Below are positions 10,524 through 19,455 of a stretch of DNA of 64,000 bases, one piece after another (the first letter of the stretch is position 1; every line of letters starts with the position of its first letter). A program made the translations under genes and the position numbers. The notes under the pieces were generated by a model. That model saw only the letters and a list, made by a program, of their open reading frames with translations, searched no databases and was not told where the DNA came from. Origin of the DNA: Neptuniibacter sp. UBA6509 (lineage in GTDB: Bacteria; Pseudomonadota; Gammaproteobacteria; Pseudomonadales; Balneatricaceae); contig DJLT01000005.1 of NCBI GenBank assembly GCA_002435145.1, positions 1 through 64,000 of the forward strand. The letters run 5' to 3'.

Positions 10524-10841
10524 CCTACTATTCTCAATCTATCTTCGATAGCAGTATATTGGCAATCATATAGCTCAATGTCAAATAAATGACATAGAAC
10601 TCAAGCCCTCACAGAAAAATGACATGGCGGCATTTTTTTGACTTTTAGCATAATTCCTCTATGCTTAGCCTTTATATAGATCTAAATAAACATTTGTTTT
10701 ACGGTATCTGTAAAAAGACAAGCAAAACCAGTTTAAGTTTGTCCCAAAAATGCCGACCTAACCGTTTAACATTCATAACAACGCCAGACGTTATTTTTAA
10801 CAAGTTAAATAACGACTCCCAGAGATAAGGAAAGATACACC
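10524..10841. other. Divergent intergenic region between fleQ and the glycan operon
   Basis: 318 bp that must hold the fleQ promoter (minus) and the glycan-operon promoter (plus). It is AT-rich and contains a repeated AAATGACAT motif (around 10587 and 10617), but I found no convincing sigma70 or sigma54 pair. No JUMPstart/ops element was recognised. A hairpin lies close to the rfbF start and is listed separately. Confidence 0.6.
10789..10814 (+). promoter_or_regulatory. Leader hairpin before the glycan operon
   Basis: Perfect 8-bp arms CGTTATTT/AAATAACG with a further AAC/GTT inner pairing, ending 28 nt before the rfbF ATG and just upstream of its AAGGAAAG ribosome-binding site. There is no T run, so it is not a terminator. 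Operator or RNA leader structure are both possible. Confidence 0.45.
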
Positions 10842-11615
10842 ATGAAAGCAGTAATCCTTGCTGGCGGACTAGGAACTCGAATTTCCGAAGAAACACACCT
10901 TAAGCCTAAACCGATGATTCAAATCGGAGGAAAGCCCATCTTATGGCATATCATGAAAATCTACTCCGCACATGGCATAAACGATTTTATTATTTGCTGC
11001 GGCTATAAGGGTTATGTCATCAAAGAGTACTTCGCCAACTATTTCCTACACATGTCAGACGTTACTTTTGATATGCGCTCAAATGAAATGGAAGTACACC
11101 ATCAGTTTGTAGAACCCTGGCGTGTAACACTTGTTGATACCGGTCCAGACACAATGACCGGGGGTAGGCTTAAACGTGTTTCCGAATACCTTCAAGGAGA
11201 AGAAGCCTTTTGCTTCACTTATGGCGACGGTGTGAGTGATATTAATATAAAAGAGCTTATCGATTTCCATAAACAAAAAGGAGTTAAAGCAACCCTCACT
11301 GCGGCGATACCTCCTGGTAGGTTTGGCGCTTTAGACATGCAGGGGGATATGGTCAATAGCTTCCAAGAAAAACCAAAAGGTGACGGGGCAATGATCAATG
11401 GAGGTTTTTTCGTACTATCTCCAGACGTTCTTGATTATATCGTTGATGACACGACTACTTGGGAACAGGAACCCATTAGTAAGCTAGCCACAGAAGGCGA
11501 TCTCGCAGCATATAAACATGAAGGCTTTTGGCAACCCATGGATACACTGAGGGATCACACCCTACTTCAAGAGCTATGGGAAAGCGGTTCAGCACCGTGG
11601 AAAGTATGGAAATAA
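10842..11615 (+). CDS. rfbF: Glucose-1-phosphate cytidylyltransferase
   Basis: Makes CDP-glucose from CTP and glucose-1-phosphate, the entry step to CDP-linked deoxysugars. 257 aa, the normal RfbF length. The nucleotidyltransferase signature LAGGLGTR is at the N terminus, followed by [16 protein letters not shown], typical of RfbF. A strong AAGGAAAG site precedes the ATG. First gene of the island; its stop overlaps the start of rfbG by about 10 nt, so the two are translationally coupled. It is next to rfbG and rfbH, the classical order in Salmonella and Yersinia dideoxyhexose loci. Confidence 0.95.
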   Translation: MKAVILAGGLGTRISEETHLKPKPMIQIGGKPILWHIMKIYSAHGINDFIICCGYKGYVIKEYFANYFLHMSDVTFDMRSNEMEVHHQFVEPWRVTLVDTGPDTMTGGRLKRVSEYLQGEEAFCFTYGDGVSDINIKELIDFHKQKGVKATLTAAIPPGRFGALDMQGDMVNSFQEKPKGDGAMINGGFFVLSPDVLDYIVDDTTTWEQEPISKLATEGDLAAYKHEGFWQPMDTLRDHTLLQELWESGSAPWKVWK

Positions 11616-12667
11616 CCGTTAAGTTCTGGAAAGGAAAGAAAGTATTTATTACAGGTCATACAGGCTTTAAAGGCAGCTGGCTCACTCTATGGCTTAAAGA
11701 GCTGGGCGCTGATATCTGTGGCTACTCACTAATACCGCCAACAACTCCCAATTTTTTTTCCCTTGCCAATATAAATACGGGAATCACATCGCATATTGCA
11801 GATATTAGAGACCTAACAACACTTAAAGATTCTCTTAGAAAATCTGAAGCGGAAATAGTTATACATTTTGCAGCTCAACCTCTGGTTCGTAAAAGCTATC
11901 AAGAACCTATCGAAACATACACAACAAACGTCTTAGGTACGGTCAACATACTGGAAGCAGCACGGAACACATCCACCGTACGTTGCATTTTGAATATAAC
12001 GTCTGATAAATGCTACGAAAACATCGAAAATAATAATGCCTTTACAGAGTCTGATCCTATGGGCGGACATGACCCTTACAGTGCCAGCAAAGGATGTTCA
12101 GAGCTCATAACATCGTCATATAGCAAATCTTTTTTTGAAGAAAGTGGCGTTATTTTAGCATCAGCCAGAGCAGGCAACGTGATAGGAGGTGGAGACTGGG
12201 CTCAAGATCGCTTAATTCCAGATATTATTCAAGCGTTCTCCACCCAACAAAACGCTATTATTCGTTCACCTAATGCCACTAGACCTTGGCAGCATGTATT
12301 AGAACCTTTATCTGGATACCTTATTCTATGCGAGGCTATGTACCGTCAAGATAAAAAATACGCTGGACCTTGGAATTTTGGACCCCATAAGCATGACATA
12401 AAACCGGTCAAGCATATTGTTAAAGAGCTTAGTAACTTATGGGGAGAAAACGCGGTTTATACACTCCAAGAAACCTCAACAAGTGTGCACGAAGCTCAGA
12501 CATTAAGACTCGACTGTACAAAAGCCATCAAAACATTAAACTGGCAGCCTAAATGGACAATAGAGCAAGCCTTAAGCCACACAGTAAGCTGGTACAAAGC
12601 CTACTCCAACGATGAAGATATCCGCGCATTCACTCTTAAACAAATTCAAAAATATTGTGAATCATAG
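11606..12667 (+). CDS. rfbG: CDP-glucose 4,6-dehydratase
   Basis: Extended SDR that converts CDP-glucose to CDP-4-keto-6-deoxyglucose. From the ATG at 11606 it is 353 aa, matching the family; the open frame runs further upstream (to 11528) inside rfbF, but that extension has no family support. Rossmann motif GHTGFKG, catalytic YSASK, and the terminal-substrate motif RPWQHV are visible. It overlaps the rfbF stop. The product is the substrate of the next gene. Confidence 0.95.
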   Translation: MEITVKFWKGKKVFITGHTGFKGSWLTLWLKELGADICGYSLIPPTTPNFFSLANINTGITSHIADIRDLTTLKDSLRKSEAEIVIHFAAQPLVRKSYQEPIETYTTNVLGTVNILEAARNTSTVRCILNITSDKCYENIENNNAFTESDPMGGHDPYSASKGCSELITSSYSKSFFEESGVILASARAGNVIGGGDWAQDRLIPDIIQAFSTQQNAIIRSPNATRPWQHVLEPLSGYLILCEAMYRQDKKYAGPWNFGPHKHDIKPVKHIVKELSNLWGENAVYTLQETSTSVHEAQTLRLDCTKAIKTLNWQPKWTIEQALSHTVSWYKAYSNDEDIRAFTLKQIQKYCES

Positions 12668-12694
12668 ACACGCGATCACAGGCCGAGCTTTATA

Positions 12695-14026
12695 ATGACA
12701 CAAGATGATCTACGCAAACAAATTGCCGAACTCGTTTCACAATACTCGGCCCAAAAATTTGATACTAAGACATTCACTCCTGGAATTACTCCTATCCCTC
12801 CTTCCGGAAAGCTTATGGGAGAAACAGAGCTACAATATATGGTTTCAGCGTCATTGGACGGCTGGCTAACCACAGGAAGATATAATGATAAGTTTGAAGA
12901 ACAGCTCAGCCGCTTTCTTGACGTTAAGCATACCCTGACGACTAATTCGGGATCGTCTGCAAATCTGTTAGCTCTCGCCACATTAACCTCACCAAAACTA
13001 GGAAATTTAGCGCTAAAACCAGGCGATGAAGTCATTTCAGTTGCAGCTGGCTTCCCTACGACCATCAACCCCATTATTCAATATGGTCTAGTGCCCGTCT
13101 TCGTAGATATTGACATCCCAACATACAATATAAACCCGGATAAGATTGAAGCGGCATTATCACCCAAAACAAAGGCTATTATGATTGCCCACACACTGGG
13201 CAATCCCTTTGATATTGACAAGGTTATGCAGATAGCCAACAAGTACAATCTATGGGTCATTGAAGATACTTGTGATGCCCTAGGTAGCACTTATAACAGC
13301 GAATTAGCTGACAATCCTATTAAAAAGGTTGGTACCTTTGGAGATATTGGAACACTGAGTTTTTACCCTGCCCATCATATTACGATGGGAGAAGGCGGAG
13401 CCGTTTACACGAATAACGGAAAGCTCAAACCAATTATCGAATCATTCCGAGATTGGGGAAGAGATTGCTTTTGCCCACCTGGAAAGGACAATACGTGTGG
13501 CAAGCGGTTTTGCCGCCAACAAGGCTCACTACCTGAAGGCTATGATCATAAATACATTTACAGCCACTTAGGGTACAACCTAAAAATTACGGATATGCAA
13601 GCAGCATGCGGGCTCGCTCAACTAGAAAAAGTAGATGACTTCATAAGCGCTAGAAAAGATAATTTTTCATTTTTGAAGCAAGCACTGTCACATCTGGAAG
13701 AATATATCATTCTCCCTGAAGCAACTCACAAATCGTCACCCGCATGGTTCGGCTTCCCCATTACTTTGAGAGAAGACAGCCCCATAAGTCGAGTTGAGTT
13801 ACTGCAACACCTAGATCATCACAACATTGGCTCTAGATTACTCTTCGCGGGCAATGTAGCTTGCCAACCTTATATGCAGTCACAAAAATTTCGTATTTCA
13901 GAATCTCTAGAGATGACCGATATAGTAATGAAAGACACTTTTTGGATTGGTGTACAGCCTGCTCTGAGTAAAGAGATGTTAGAGTACTCTGCAGAAACGA
14001 TCTCACAAGTGCTAAAGCAAGCATAA
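12695..14026 (+). CDS. rfbH: CDP-4-keto-6-deoxyglucose 3-dehydrase (RfbH/AscC, E1)
   Basis: PMP- and [2Fe-2S]-dependent enzyme that removes the C3 hydroxyl to form a 3,6-dideoxy sugar intermediate. 443 aa. The PLP-lysine of aminotransferases is replaced by His in SFYPAHHITMGEGG (H227/H228), the hallmark of E1. The iron-sulphur cysteines are in DCFCPPGKDNTCGKRFC. The enzyme normally needs an E3 reductase (RfbI/AscD), which is not encoded in this window. Together with rfbF and rfbG it commits the island to a CDP-3,6-dideoxyhexose. Confidence 0.95.
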   Translation: MTQDDLRKQIAELVSQYSAQKFDTKTFTPGITPIPPSGKLMGETELQYMVSASLDGWLTTGRYNDKFEEQLSRFLDVKHTLTTNSGSSANLLALATLTSPKLGNLALKPGDEVISVAAGFPTTINPIIQYGLVPVFVDIDIPTYNINPDKIEAALSPKTKAIMIAHTLGNPFDIDKVMQIANKYNLWVIEDTCDALGSTYNSELADNPIKKVGTFGDIGTLSFYPAHHITMGEGGAVYTNNGKLKPIIESFRDWGRDCFCPPGKDNTCGKRFCRQQGSLPEGYDHKYIYSHLGYNLKITDMQAACGLAQLEKVDDFISARKDNFSFLKQALSHLEEYIILPEATHKSSPAWFGFPITLREDSPISRVELLQHLDHHNIGSRLLFAGNVACQPYMQSQKFRISESLEMTDIVMKDTFWIGVQPALSKEMLEYSAETISQVLKQA

Positions 14027-14103
14027 TATAGAGCAGCACTAATATAAGCAGCAATTATTCACTGCTTTCCACTTCCACTGATAACAGCCAAGGAGACAAT
14101 CTA

Positions 14104-15216
14104 ATGTCTTCAACAGAAAATATTTCAAACTCGGCGCTTACTAGCTACGAGTTAACTCGGCGAAACGATTTAGCCACAAGAAAACCCTACATCGCATCCA
14201 AGCTAGCCAAAGTTTCAGAAATGGAAGCGCGTGGAGAAATTAGCCCGATCATTCGCTTAGAGAAAAGCTACCTATGTAATTTTCAGTGCACTCATTGTTC
14301 TGCAGAGTACTACATGGATCGGCACTTAAACAAAATCCATCACATTCAAGATGATCGCCGTAAAATTGATTTAGAGGCGGTTAAAAAGCTGTCCGAGGAA
14401 GCCGATGAGTTAGGTTTAGCTAGGTTCGTTATCACTGGTGGGGAACCTTTAGTCATGAAAGACTTTGATGAAGTCGTCGCGGCAATAGATCCAGAAAAAC
14501 ATTATATAATTACGGACACCAACGGTTGGTTTCTTGATGATAAAAGAGCGAAGCATCTCAAAGAGATTGGAGTAGAAAAAGTTCAATTGTCTCTCGATAG
14601 CATGAACGAAGAGGAACACGATAACTTCCGAAATAAAAAAGGTTCATATAAGCGTGTCATGCGTGCGATTGACGCTTCTATCAATGCAGGGCTTAATCTC
14701 CTATTATCGACCGTGCTTATTAAAGGGCGAGTTAAAACAGCTGAATTTAAAGAGATGTGTGAATTCGCAACAAATAAGGGAGTAGGGCTTTATGTATCAT
14801 ATGCGAAACCGACTGGTTCATGCACTGAGCACCCTGAATTTGTTATTGAAAAAGAAGATGCTGATATTTTGCGAGAATTAGAAAAGCAATATAACGTTTT
14901 CTCTCATATGACACCGTCATATGGTTCCTACAAAGGGTGCATTACCGTTAAAGGAATTATCACGGTGACTTCAACAGGCGAAATTACACCTTGCCCTTAT
15001 ATTGATATGTCTATTGGCAATATTTTTCAAACACCTTTACAAGAAATATTAAATCGAGGAATGCGTAACCCTTGGCTAGGACCTCACCGCCCTGACTGTC
15101 TAATTGGGGAAGACGAAAAATTCATCAAAAAACACACTGAGATCACATCTAGATACACCACTCTCCCTGTGCCTTGGGGTGAAGGTTTTTCTGATTCAGA
15201 CAGCCTCACTGATTAG
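14104..15216 (+). CDS. Radical SAM protein with SPASM-like C terminus
   Basis: 370 aa. CX3CX2C cluster motif CNFQCTHC at about residue 59 and GGEP motif (VITGGEPLVMKDF) give a radical SAM core binding a [4Fe-4S] cluster and SAM. A C-terminal Cys-bearing region (GCITVKG...TPCPYIDMSIGN...DCLIG) resembles a SPASM/twitch auxiliary-cluster domain. Good ribosome-binding site (AAGGAGA) before ATG. Its place between rfbH and the unknown and NeuB-like genes suggests a sugar-modifying reaction such as dehydration, epimerisation or oxidation, but the substrate cannot be read from the sequence. Peptide modification is the alternative. Confidence 0.8.
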   Translation: MSSTENISNSALTSYELTRRNDLATRKPYIASKLAKVSEMEARGEISPIIRLEKSYLCNFQCTHCSAEYYMDRHLNKIHHIQDDRRKIDLEAVKKLSEEADELGLARFVITGGEPLVMKDFDEVVAAIDPEKHYIITDTNGWFLDDKRAKHLKEIGVEKVQLSLDSMNEEEHDNFRNKKGSYKRVMRAIDASINAGLNLLLSTVLIKGRVKTAEFKEMCEFATNKGVGLYVSYAKPTGSCTEHPEFVIEKEDADILRELEKQYNVFSHMTPSYGSYKGCITVKGIITVTSTGEITPCPYIDMSIGNIFQTPLQEILNRGMRNPWLGPHRPDCLIGEDEKFIKKHTEITSRYTTLPVPWGEGFSDSDSLTD

Positions 15217-15266
15217 CAGCCCACATAACATTAATTAACGACTAATCGGCCTTAGAGTATTTATAA

Positions 15267-16034
15267 ATGACAAGCTTATTTGATGAATTTGGACGCTGCA
15301 TTCCCGACAACATTTCAGAATCGGCCCATACAACAGTTCGCCGTTACTTCAAATGTAATACCCCTGAAATTGATTTAGAAGCCATCTTTCACCAAATGAC
15401 GGCTCTACTTGGGCAGGGTAGTACCGATTTAACTAATTTCAAAAGTCAGATCAAAGCCCTATTAAAACAATTAAAAGCTGACCCTGAAACACAAAATATT
15501 TGCAATGCGCCTTATGTTCCTTTCATCATTCCTAAGCAAAGCATTCATGATGCGGGCGAGCTGTTACAAAGCACATTTTTACCTGCTGTCTGCTCCTCCT
15601 ATAATTCACGTTACCCCGAATACAGCTTTGATAATCACTACAAAGGCTGTCTTATTGAACGCTTAACCATTAGCCCTCAATCCCGGCATCAAGAACTTTT
15701 AGATAAACTACGACAAACCGATATTATCGGGCTGTACTTCCCGGCTATGGACGGGTATTCCCTTGCTGCAGCCAGAGAACGAATATCCTCACTTCCTAAA
15801 CAGTTCAGCCTAGCGGGGGGGGTTGATACCTGCGCAGCATTCATTGCCTGTCCAGACCTTTTAATGAGAACAGATGGCTACCCTCCACTGCTTTGGTTTG
15901 GAGCTTTAGAAACAGCTAATCATAATGAAGGTTTTCATTTGGAAGCTTATGGATACAATTTGACCTTCAATCATAGAATGCACCTAGGCAATGCAGATGA
16001 ATATTGGGTCAATGGCCTAGTATTTACTAACTGA
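15267..16034 (+). CDS. Conserved-looking protein of unknown function
   Basis: 255 aa; I do not recognise the family. No signal peptide or membrane segment. The N-terminal third is helical and polar, the middle has a Tyr/Ser-rich NSRYPEYSF stretch, and the C-terminal half has a hydrophobic core (IIGLYFPAMDGYSLAAARE, AGGVDTCAAFIACP, PPLLWFGALE) ending in an Asn/His-rich tail. It sits tightly in the operon between the SPASM radical SAM gene and the NeuB-like gene, in the same codon style, so a role in making the same glycan is likely by context only. Confidence 0.7.
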   Translation: MTSLFDEFGRCIPDNISESAHTTVRRYFKCNTPEIDLEAIFHQMTALLGQGSTDLTNFKSQIKALLKQLKADPETQNICNAPYVPFIIPKQSIHDAGELLQSTFLPAVCSSYNSRYPEYSFDNHYKGCLIERLTISPQSRHQELLDKLRQTDIIGLYFPAMDGYSLAAARERISSLPKQFSLAGGVDTCAAFIACPDLLMRTDGYPPLLWFGALETANHNEGFHLEAYGYNLTFNHRMHLGNADEYWVNGLVFTN

Positions 16035-16061
16035 TTTACAACACAGATACAGAGCGAACAA

Positions 16062-17588
16062 ATGAAAAGTTTACCGTTGTCGAAACCCTTGATTGTATTA
16101 GAACTAGCTAACAATCATATGGGAGATATCAGCCACGGTCTAAAAATGATCGAGGCACTTGCTGAAGTTTGTAAAAAGTTTCCTTTCAACTTTGCGATCA
16201 AACTTCAATATCGTCAGATGGGCAGCTTTATCCATCCGTCTTTTCAGGACCGAATGGATCTGAAATACGTCAAACGTTTTATGGAAACACGCTTAACTCA
16301 AGCCCAGTTCGAAGAGATCATTAGCAAGATTAAAGACAGTGGTTTTTTAGCAATGTGCACCCCGTTTGATAGCGAATCTGTTCCACTTATAGCTGAGCAG
16401 GGGTTTGATATTATTAAAGTTGCTAGCTGCTCATTTACTGACTGGCCGCTATTAGAAACCATTGCAGATACCAACATGCCGATCATCGCGTCAGCGGCCG
16501 CCGCAACAGTGGATGAATTAGACAGCGTTGTGACCTTTCTATCCAATAGGGGTAAAGAGTTTGCTCTTAATCATTGCGTGGCTGAATACCCTACGCCTCC
16601 GGAAAAAATCCAACTAAATCAAATCGACTTCCTGAAACAGCGTTACCCCAATATTCCGATTGGTTATTCGACCCACGAGCCTCCTTCATTTACAGGCTCA
16701 ATATCTATGGCCGTAGCCAAAGGAGCTACTCTTTTTGAACGACACGTGGCCCTACCATCAGAGAAATATCAACCCAATGAGTACTCAGCTACCCCAGAGC
16801 AACTTAAAGAATGGCTGAGAGCTATTGAAACAGCATTCAAACTTTGCGGCACTAGCGAAACCGTTCGTGTTACACCTCCTATAGAAGAAATTGATAGTCT
16901 TAGATCGCTTCGTCGTGGCGCCTACCTTAAGCACAACGTTGAAGCGGGGCAGCAAATAACAGACGATGACATTTATTTTGCAATTCCATGCCAGGAAGGC
17001 CAAGTCACTGCAAATGAATGGTCTAAATATATCCACCGCTCAACGACTCACTCCATCGAGGCCAACAGCCCTCTTTTGGCCATAAATTCTAAAGAAAAAA
17101 ATACCCGGCTGCATATCATTGATATTGTGAAAGAGGTTAATAATATTCTCACCAAAGGAAAAATTGTTATCCCTTCTGAAGCGTCACTAGAGATCTCTCA
17201 TCACTATGGAGAGAGCTCTTTCTCGGAAATAGGCGCTGCCATGATTACGATTATGAATCGTCAGTATTGTAAAAAACTGATCATTTTACTCGCGGGGCAA
17301 CGACATCCAGAGCACCTCCACAAAAAGAAAGATGAAACGTTCTACGTTTTACATGGTTCTGTAGAAGTAAATCTAGAGGGGACTTGGCACCAACTTAATG
17401 AAGGCGAAATGATCACGGTGTCAGCTCACACAAAACATAGCTTTAGATCATTAACAGGAGGTGTCTTCGAAGAAGTTTCCACTCGCCACTTTTCCGATGA
17501 TTCATACTATACCGACAACAGTATCATGCAAAACAGAAACCGAAAGACTTACTTAAGGTTCTGGCAAAACCTTGAATTTAATGATTAA
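16062..17588 (+). CDS. NeuB/SpsE-family PEP-sugar synthase fused to SAF and cupin domains
   Basis: 508 aa. Residues 1-270 are a NeuB TIM barrel (LELANNHMGD, FKVASC-type and NHCVAEYPTPPE motifs), about 285-350 an antifreeze-like SAF domain (LRSLRRGAYL), and about 400-500 a cupin resembling D-lyxose isomerase-type cupins (GQRHPEHLHKKKDETFYVLHG, HTKHSF). NeuB enzymes condense phosphoenolpyruvate with an acylamino-aldose to make nonulosonic acids. The usual GPDH/GPDQ segment near the barrel end reads QPNEYS here, hinting at another substrate. No CMP-sugar synthetase or 2-epimerase is present in the island, so the product and its activation are open. Confidence 0.82.
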   Translation: MKSLPLSKPLIVLELANNHMGDISHGLKMIEALAEVCKKFPFNFAIKLQYRQMGSFIHPSFQDRMDLKYVKRFMETRLTQAQFEEIISKIKDSGFLAMCTPFDSESVPLIAEQGFDIIKVASCSFTDWPLLETIADTNMPIIASAAAATVDELDSVVTFLSNRGKEFALNHCVAEYPTPPEKIQLNQIDFLKQRYPNIPIGYSTHEPPSFTGSISMAVAKGATLFERHVALPSEKYQPNEYSATPEQLKEWLRAIETAFKLCGTSETVRVTPPIEEIDSLRSLRRGAYLKHNVEAGQQITDDDIYFAIPCQEGQVTANEWSKYIHRSTTHSIEANSPLLAINSKEKNTRLHIIDIVKEVNNILTKGKIVIPSEASLEISHHYGESSFSEIGAAMITIMNRQYCKKLIILLAGQRHPEHLHKKKDETFYVLHGSVEVNLEGTWHQLNEGEMITVSAHTKHSFRSLTGGVFEEVSTRHFSDDSYYTDNSIMQNRNRKTYLRFWQNLEFND

Positions 17589-17625
17589 TACGATTTAGTT
17601 TAATTTAGGATACGTTTCATCTGCT

Positions 17626-19455
17626 ATGAATAATAACATCAGACTTGCTGACTATATTTTTGATTTTCTCGCCAAACGCGACAGCAAACACATTTTCCTT
17701 TTACCCGGCGGCGGAGCCATGTATCTTGTCGATGCTGCTGCAAATACAAAAGGACTAACAGCTATTCCTTGTCACCATGAACAAGCCGCTGGCATTGCTG
17801 CTGAAACACACGGCAGAGTATCAGGCAAGCCTGGAGTTGCGCTCGTCACGACAGGGCCCGGTACAACAAATATAATCACCCCCGTAACCGGGGCTTGGAT
17901 TGAATCTGTTCCTATGATCATTATTTCAGGTCAAGCAAAGCGAACAGACCTGATGGGAGATAGCGGAGTACGCCAGAAAGGCGTTCAAGAGGTCAACATT
18001 GTTGAAATGGTCAAATCAGTCACGAAATATGCAGTGACAGTCACCGATCCTCTTGAAATTCGACAACATTTGGAAAAAGCTTACCACTTAGCAACAACCG
18101 GGCGCCAAGGCCCTGTTTGGCTCGACATTCCTCTCGATGTTCAGGCCAGCATGATTGACCCTGAACAACTAAGTAGCTTAACAATTGAGCCTGATTCAAA
18201 GACCCAAACAATACCTGTAACCGCCGTTGATACCACTCTAAAAAAGCTCAAAACAGCTTCACGCCCTCTATTTATAATAGGGCACGGCACTCGATTATCA
18301 GGCGCTGAAAAAGCCTTAAAAACGGTCTATGAAGAACTAGGGATTCCTGTCGCCACAACATGGAATGCAATGGATTTAATCCCTTACGAACACGATCTAC
18401 ATGCAGGCAAGCCAGGCTCTGTTGCATTACGCGGAGCAAATTTTGCAGTTCAAAATTGTGACTTACTTATCAGCATAGGCGCACGATTAGACCCTGTAGT
18501 GACAGCCTATTCTGTAGATAATTTTGCCCGTTCCGCACAACGTATCGTTATTGATATTGATCCAACCGAACTTAAGAAGTTTACTCAGAGCAACTTTCAA
18601 ACATTCTGTGCCGATGCTAATACATTCCTCAAAGCTCTGCTGGATAGGTCCCGCGAGGAATCACTTCCAAATTGGCAACACTGGGTAAACACCTGTAAAT
18701 CGTGGAAAACAGAATATCCGATTAATGACGGACAACCCTTTCCTACTCAAGGCGAAATAAGTTCTTATCATCTAACTGAAGCACTTTCGGATGCACTCCC
18801 CGAAAACCAATTAATAATCACAGGAAGCTCCGGACTAGCTATTGAAGCTTTTTATACCGCTTTCAAAAATAAAGAAGGGCAACGCATTATGCTGACATCC
18901 GGTCTCGGCTCAATGGGATACGGATTACCCGCAGCAATTGGCGCATGTCTTGCGAACGAGCGCCAACCGATCGTTGCTATTGAAAGTGATGGTAGTATGC
19001 AACTTAATTTACAGGAACTCAGTACACTTGCAGGGCTAGAATTACCTATCTGCATATTCATCATGAACAATGCAGGTTATGCCTCAATCAGAAATACACA
19101 AAGAAACTATTTCGATAGCCGTTTTGTTGGAACAGGTTCAGAAGCGGGCTTATACATCCCTGATATTTTAGCCGTTGCGAACGCTATAGGGCTAAAAACT
19201 CAACGTATCACTAAGGTTGAAGAATTAGAAGAAGGTATCAAACAAGCTCTCGCTACAACCGGGCCACTAATATGCGATGTTTCAATTATAAACAATGAAA
19301 CACTGTGGCCTAAATCAGCGGCAATCCCTCAAGCAGACGGCTCTATGCTCTCCATGCCCTTAGAAGACATGTCTCCATTGCTACCCCTAGACGAATTAAA
19401 AAAGAATATGCGAGTTGATCTAATGCCTACGTCCTACCATGCCAGAAGCAACTAA
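17626..19455 (+). CDS. ThDP-dependent carboligase, acetolactate synthase/YerE-like
   Basis: 609 aa enzyme of the acetohydroxyacid-synthase superfamily. Catalytic Glu in CHHEQAAG at about residue 50, central FAD/nucleotide-type domain, and C-terminal ThDP/Mg site ESDGSMQLN...NNAGY. Beside rfbFGH the best model is YerE of Yersinia, which transfers activated acetaldehyde from pyruvate to the 4-keto group of a CDP-3,6-dideoxyhexose, giving a two-carbon branched sugar. This is inference: an ordinary biosynthetic AHAS is less likely because no small subunit (ilvH) is adjacent and the gene lies inside a glycan operon. Its stop overlaps the next start by one base. Confidence 0.82.
   Translation: MNNNIRLADYIFDFLAKRDSKHIFLLPGGGAMYLVDAAANTKGLTAIPCHHEQAAGIAAETHGRVSGKPGVALVTTGPGTTNIITPVTGAWIESVPMIIISGQAKRTDLMGDSGVRQKGVQEVNIVEMVKSVTKYAVTVTDPLEIRQHLEKAYHLATTGRQGPVWLDIPLDVQASMIDPEQLSSLTIEPDSKTQTIPVTAVDTTLKKLKTASRPLFIIGHGTRLSGAEKALKTVYEELGIPVATTWNAMDLIPYEHDLHAGKPGSVALRGANFAVQNCDLLISIGARLDPVVTAYSVDNFARSAQRIVIDIDPTELKKFTQSNFQTFCADANTFLKALLDRSREESLPNWQHWVNTCKSWKTEYPINDGQPFPTQGEISSYHLTEALSDALPENQLIITGSSGLAIEAFYTAFKNKEGQRIMLTSGLGSMGYGLPAAIGACLANERQPIVAIESDGSMQLNLQELSTLAGLELPICIFIMNNAGYASIRNTQRNYFDSRFVGTGSEAGLYIPDILAVANAIGLKTQRITKVEELEEGIKQALATTGPLICDVSIINNETLWPKSAAIPQADGSMLSMPLEDMSPLLPLDELKKNMRVDLMPTSYHARSN

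Noticed and set aside
17626..19455. Housekeeping acetolactate synthase ilvI/ilvB
   Set aside because: No ilvH or ilvC adjacent and the gene is embedded in a glycan operon directly before an SDR; a YerE-like role fits better.
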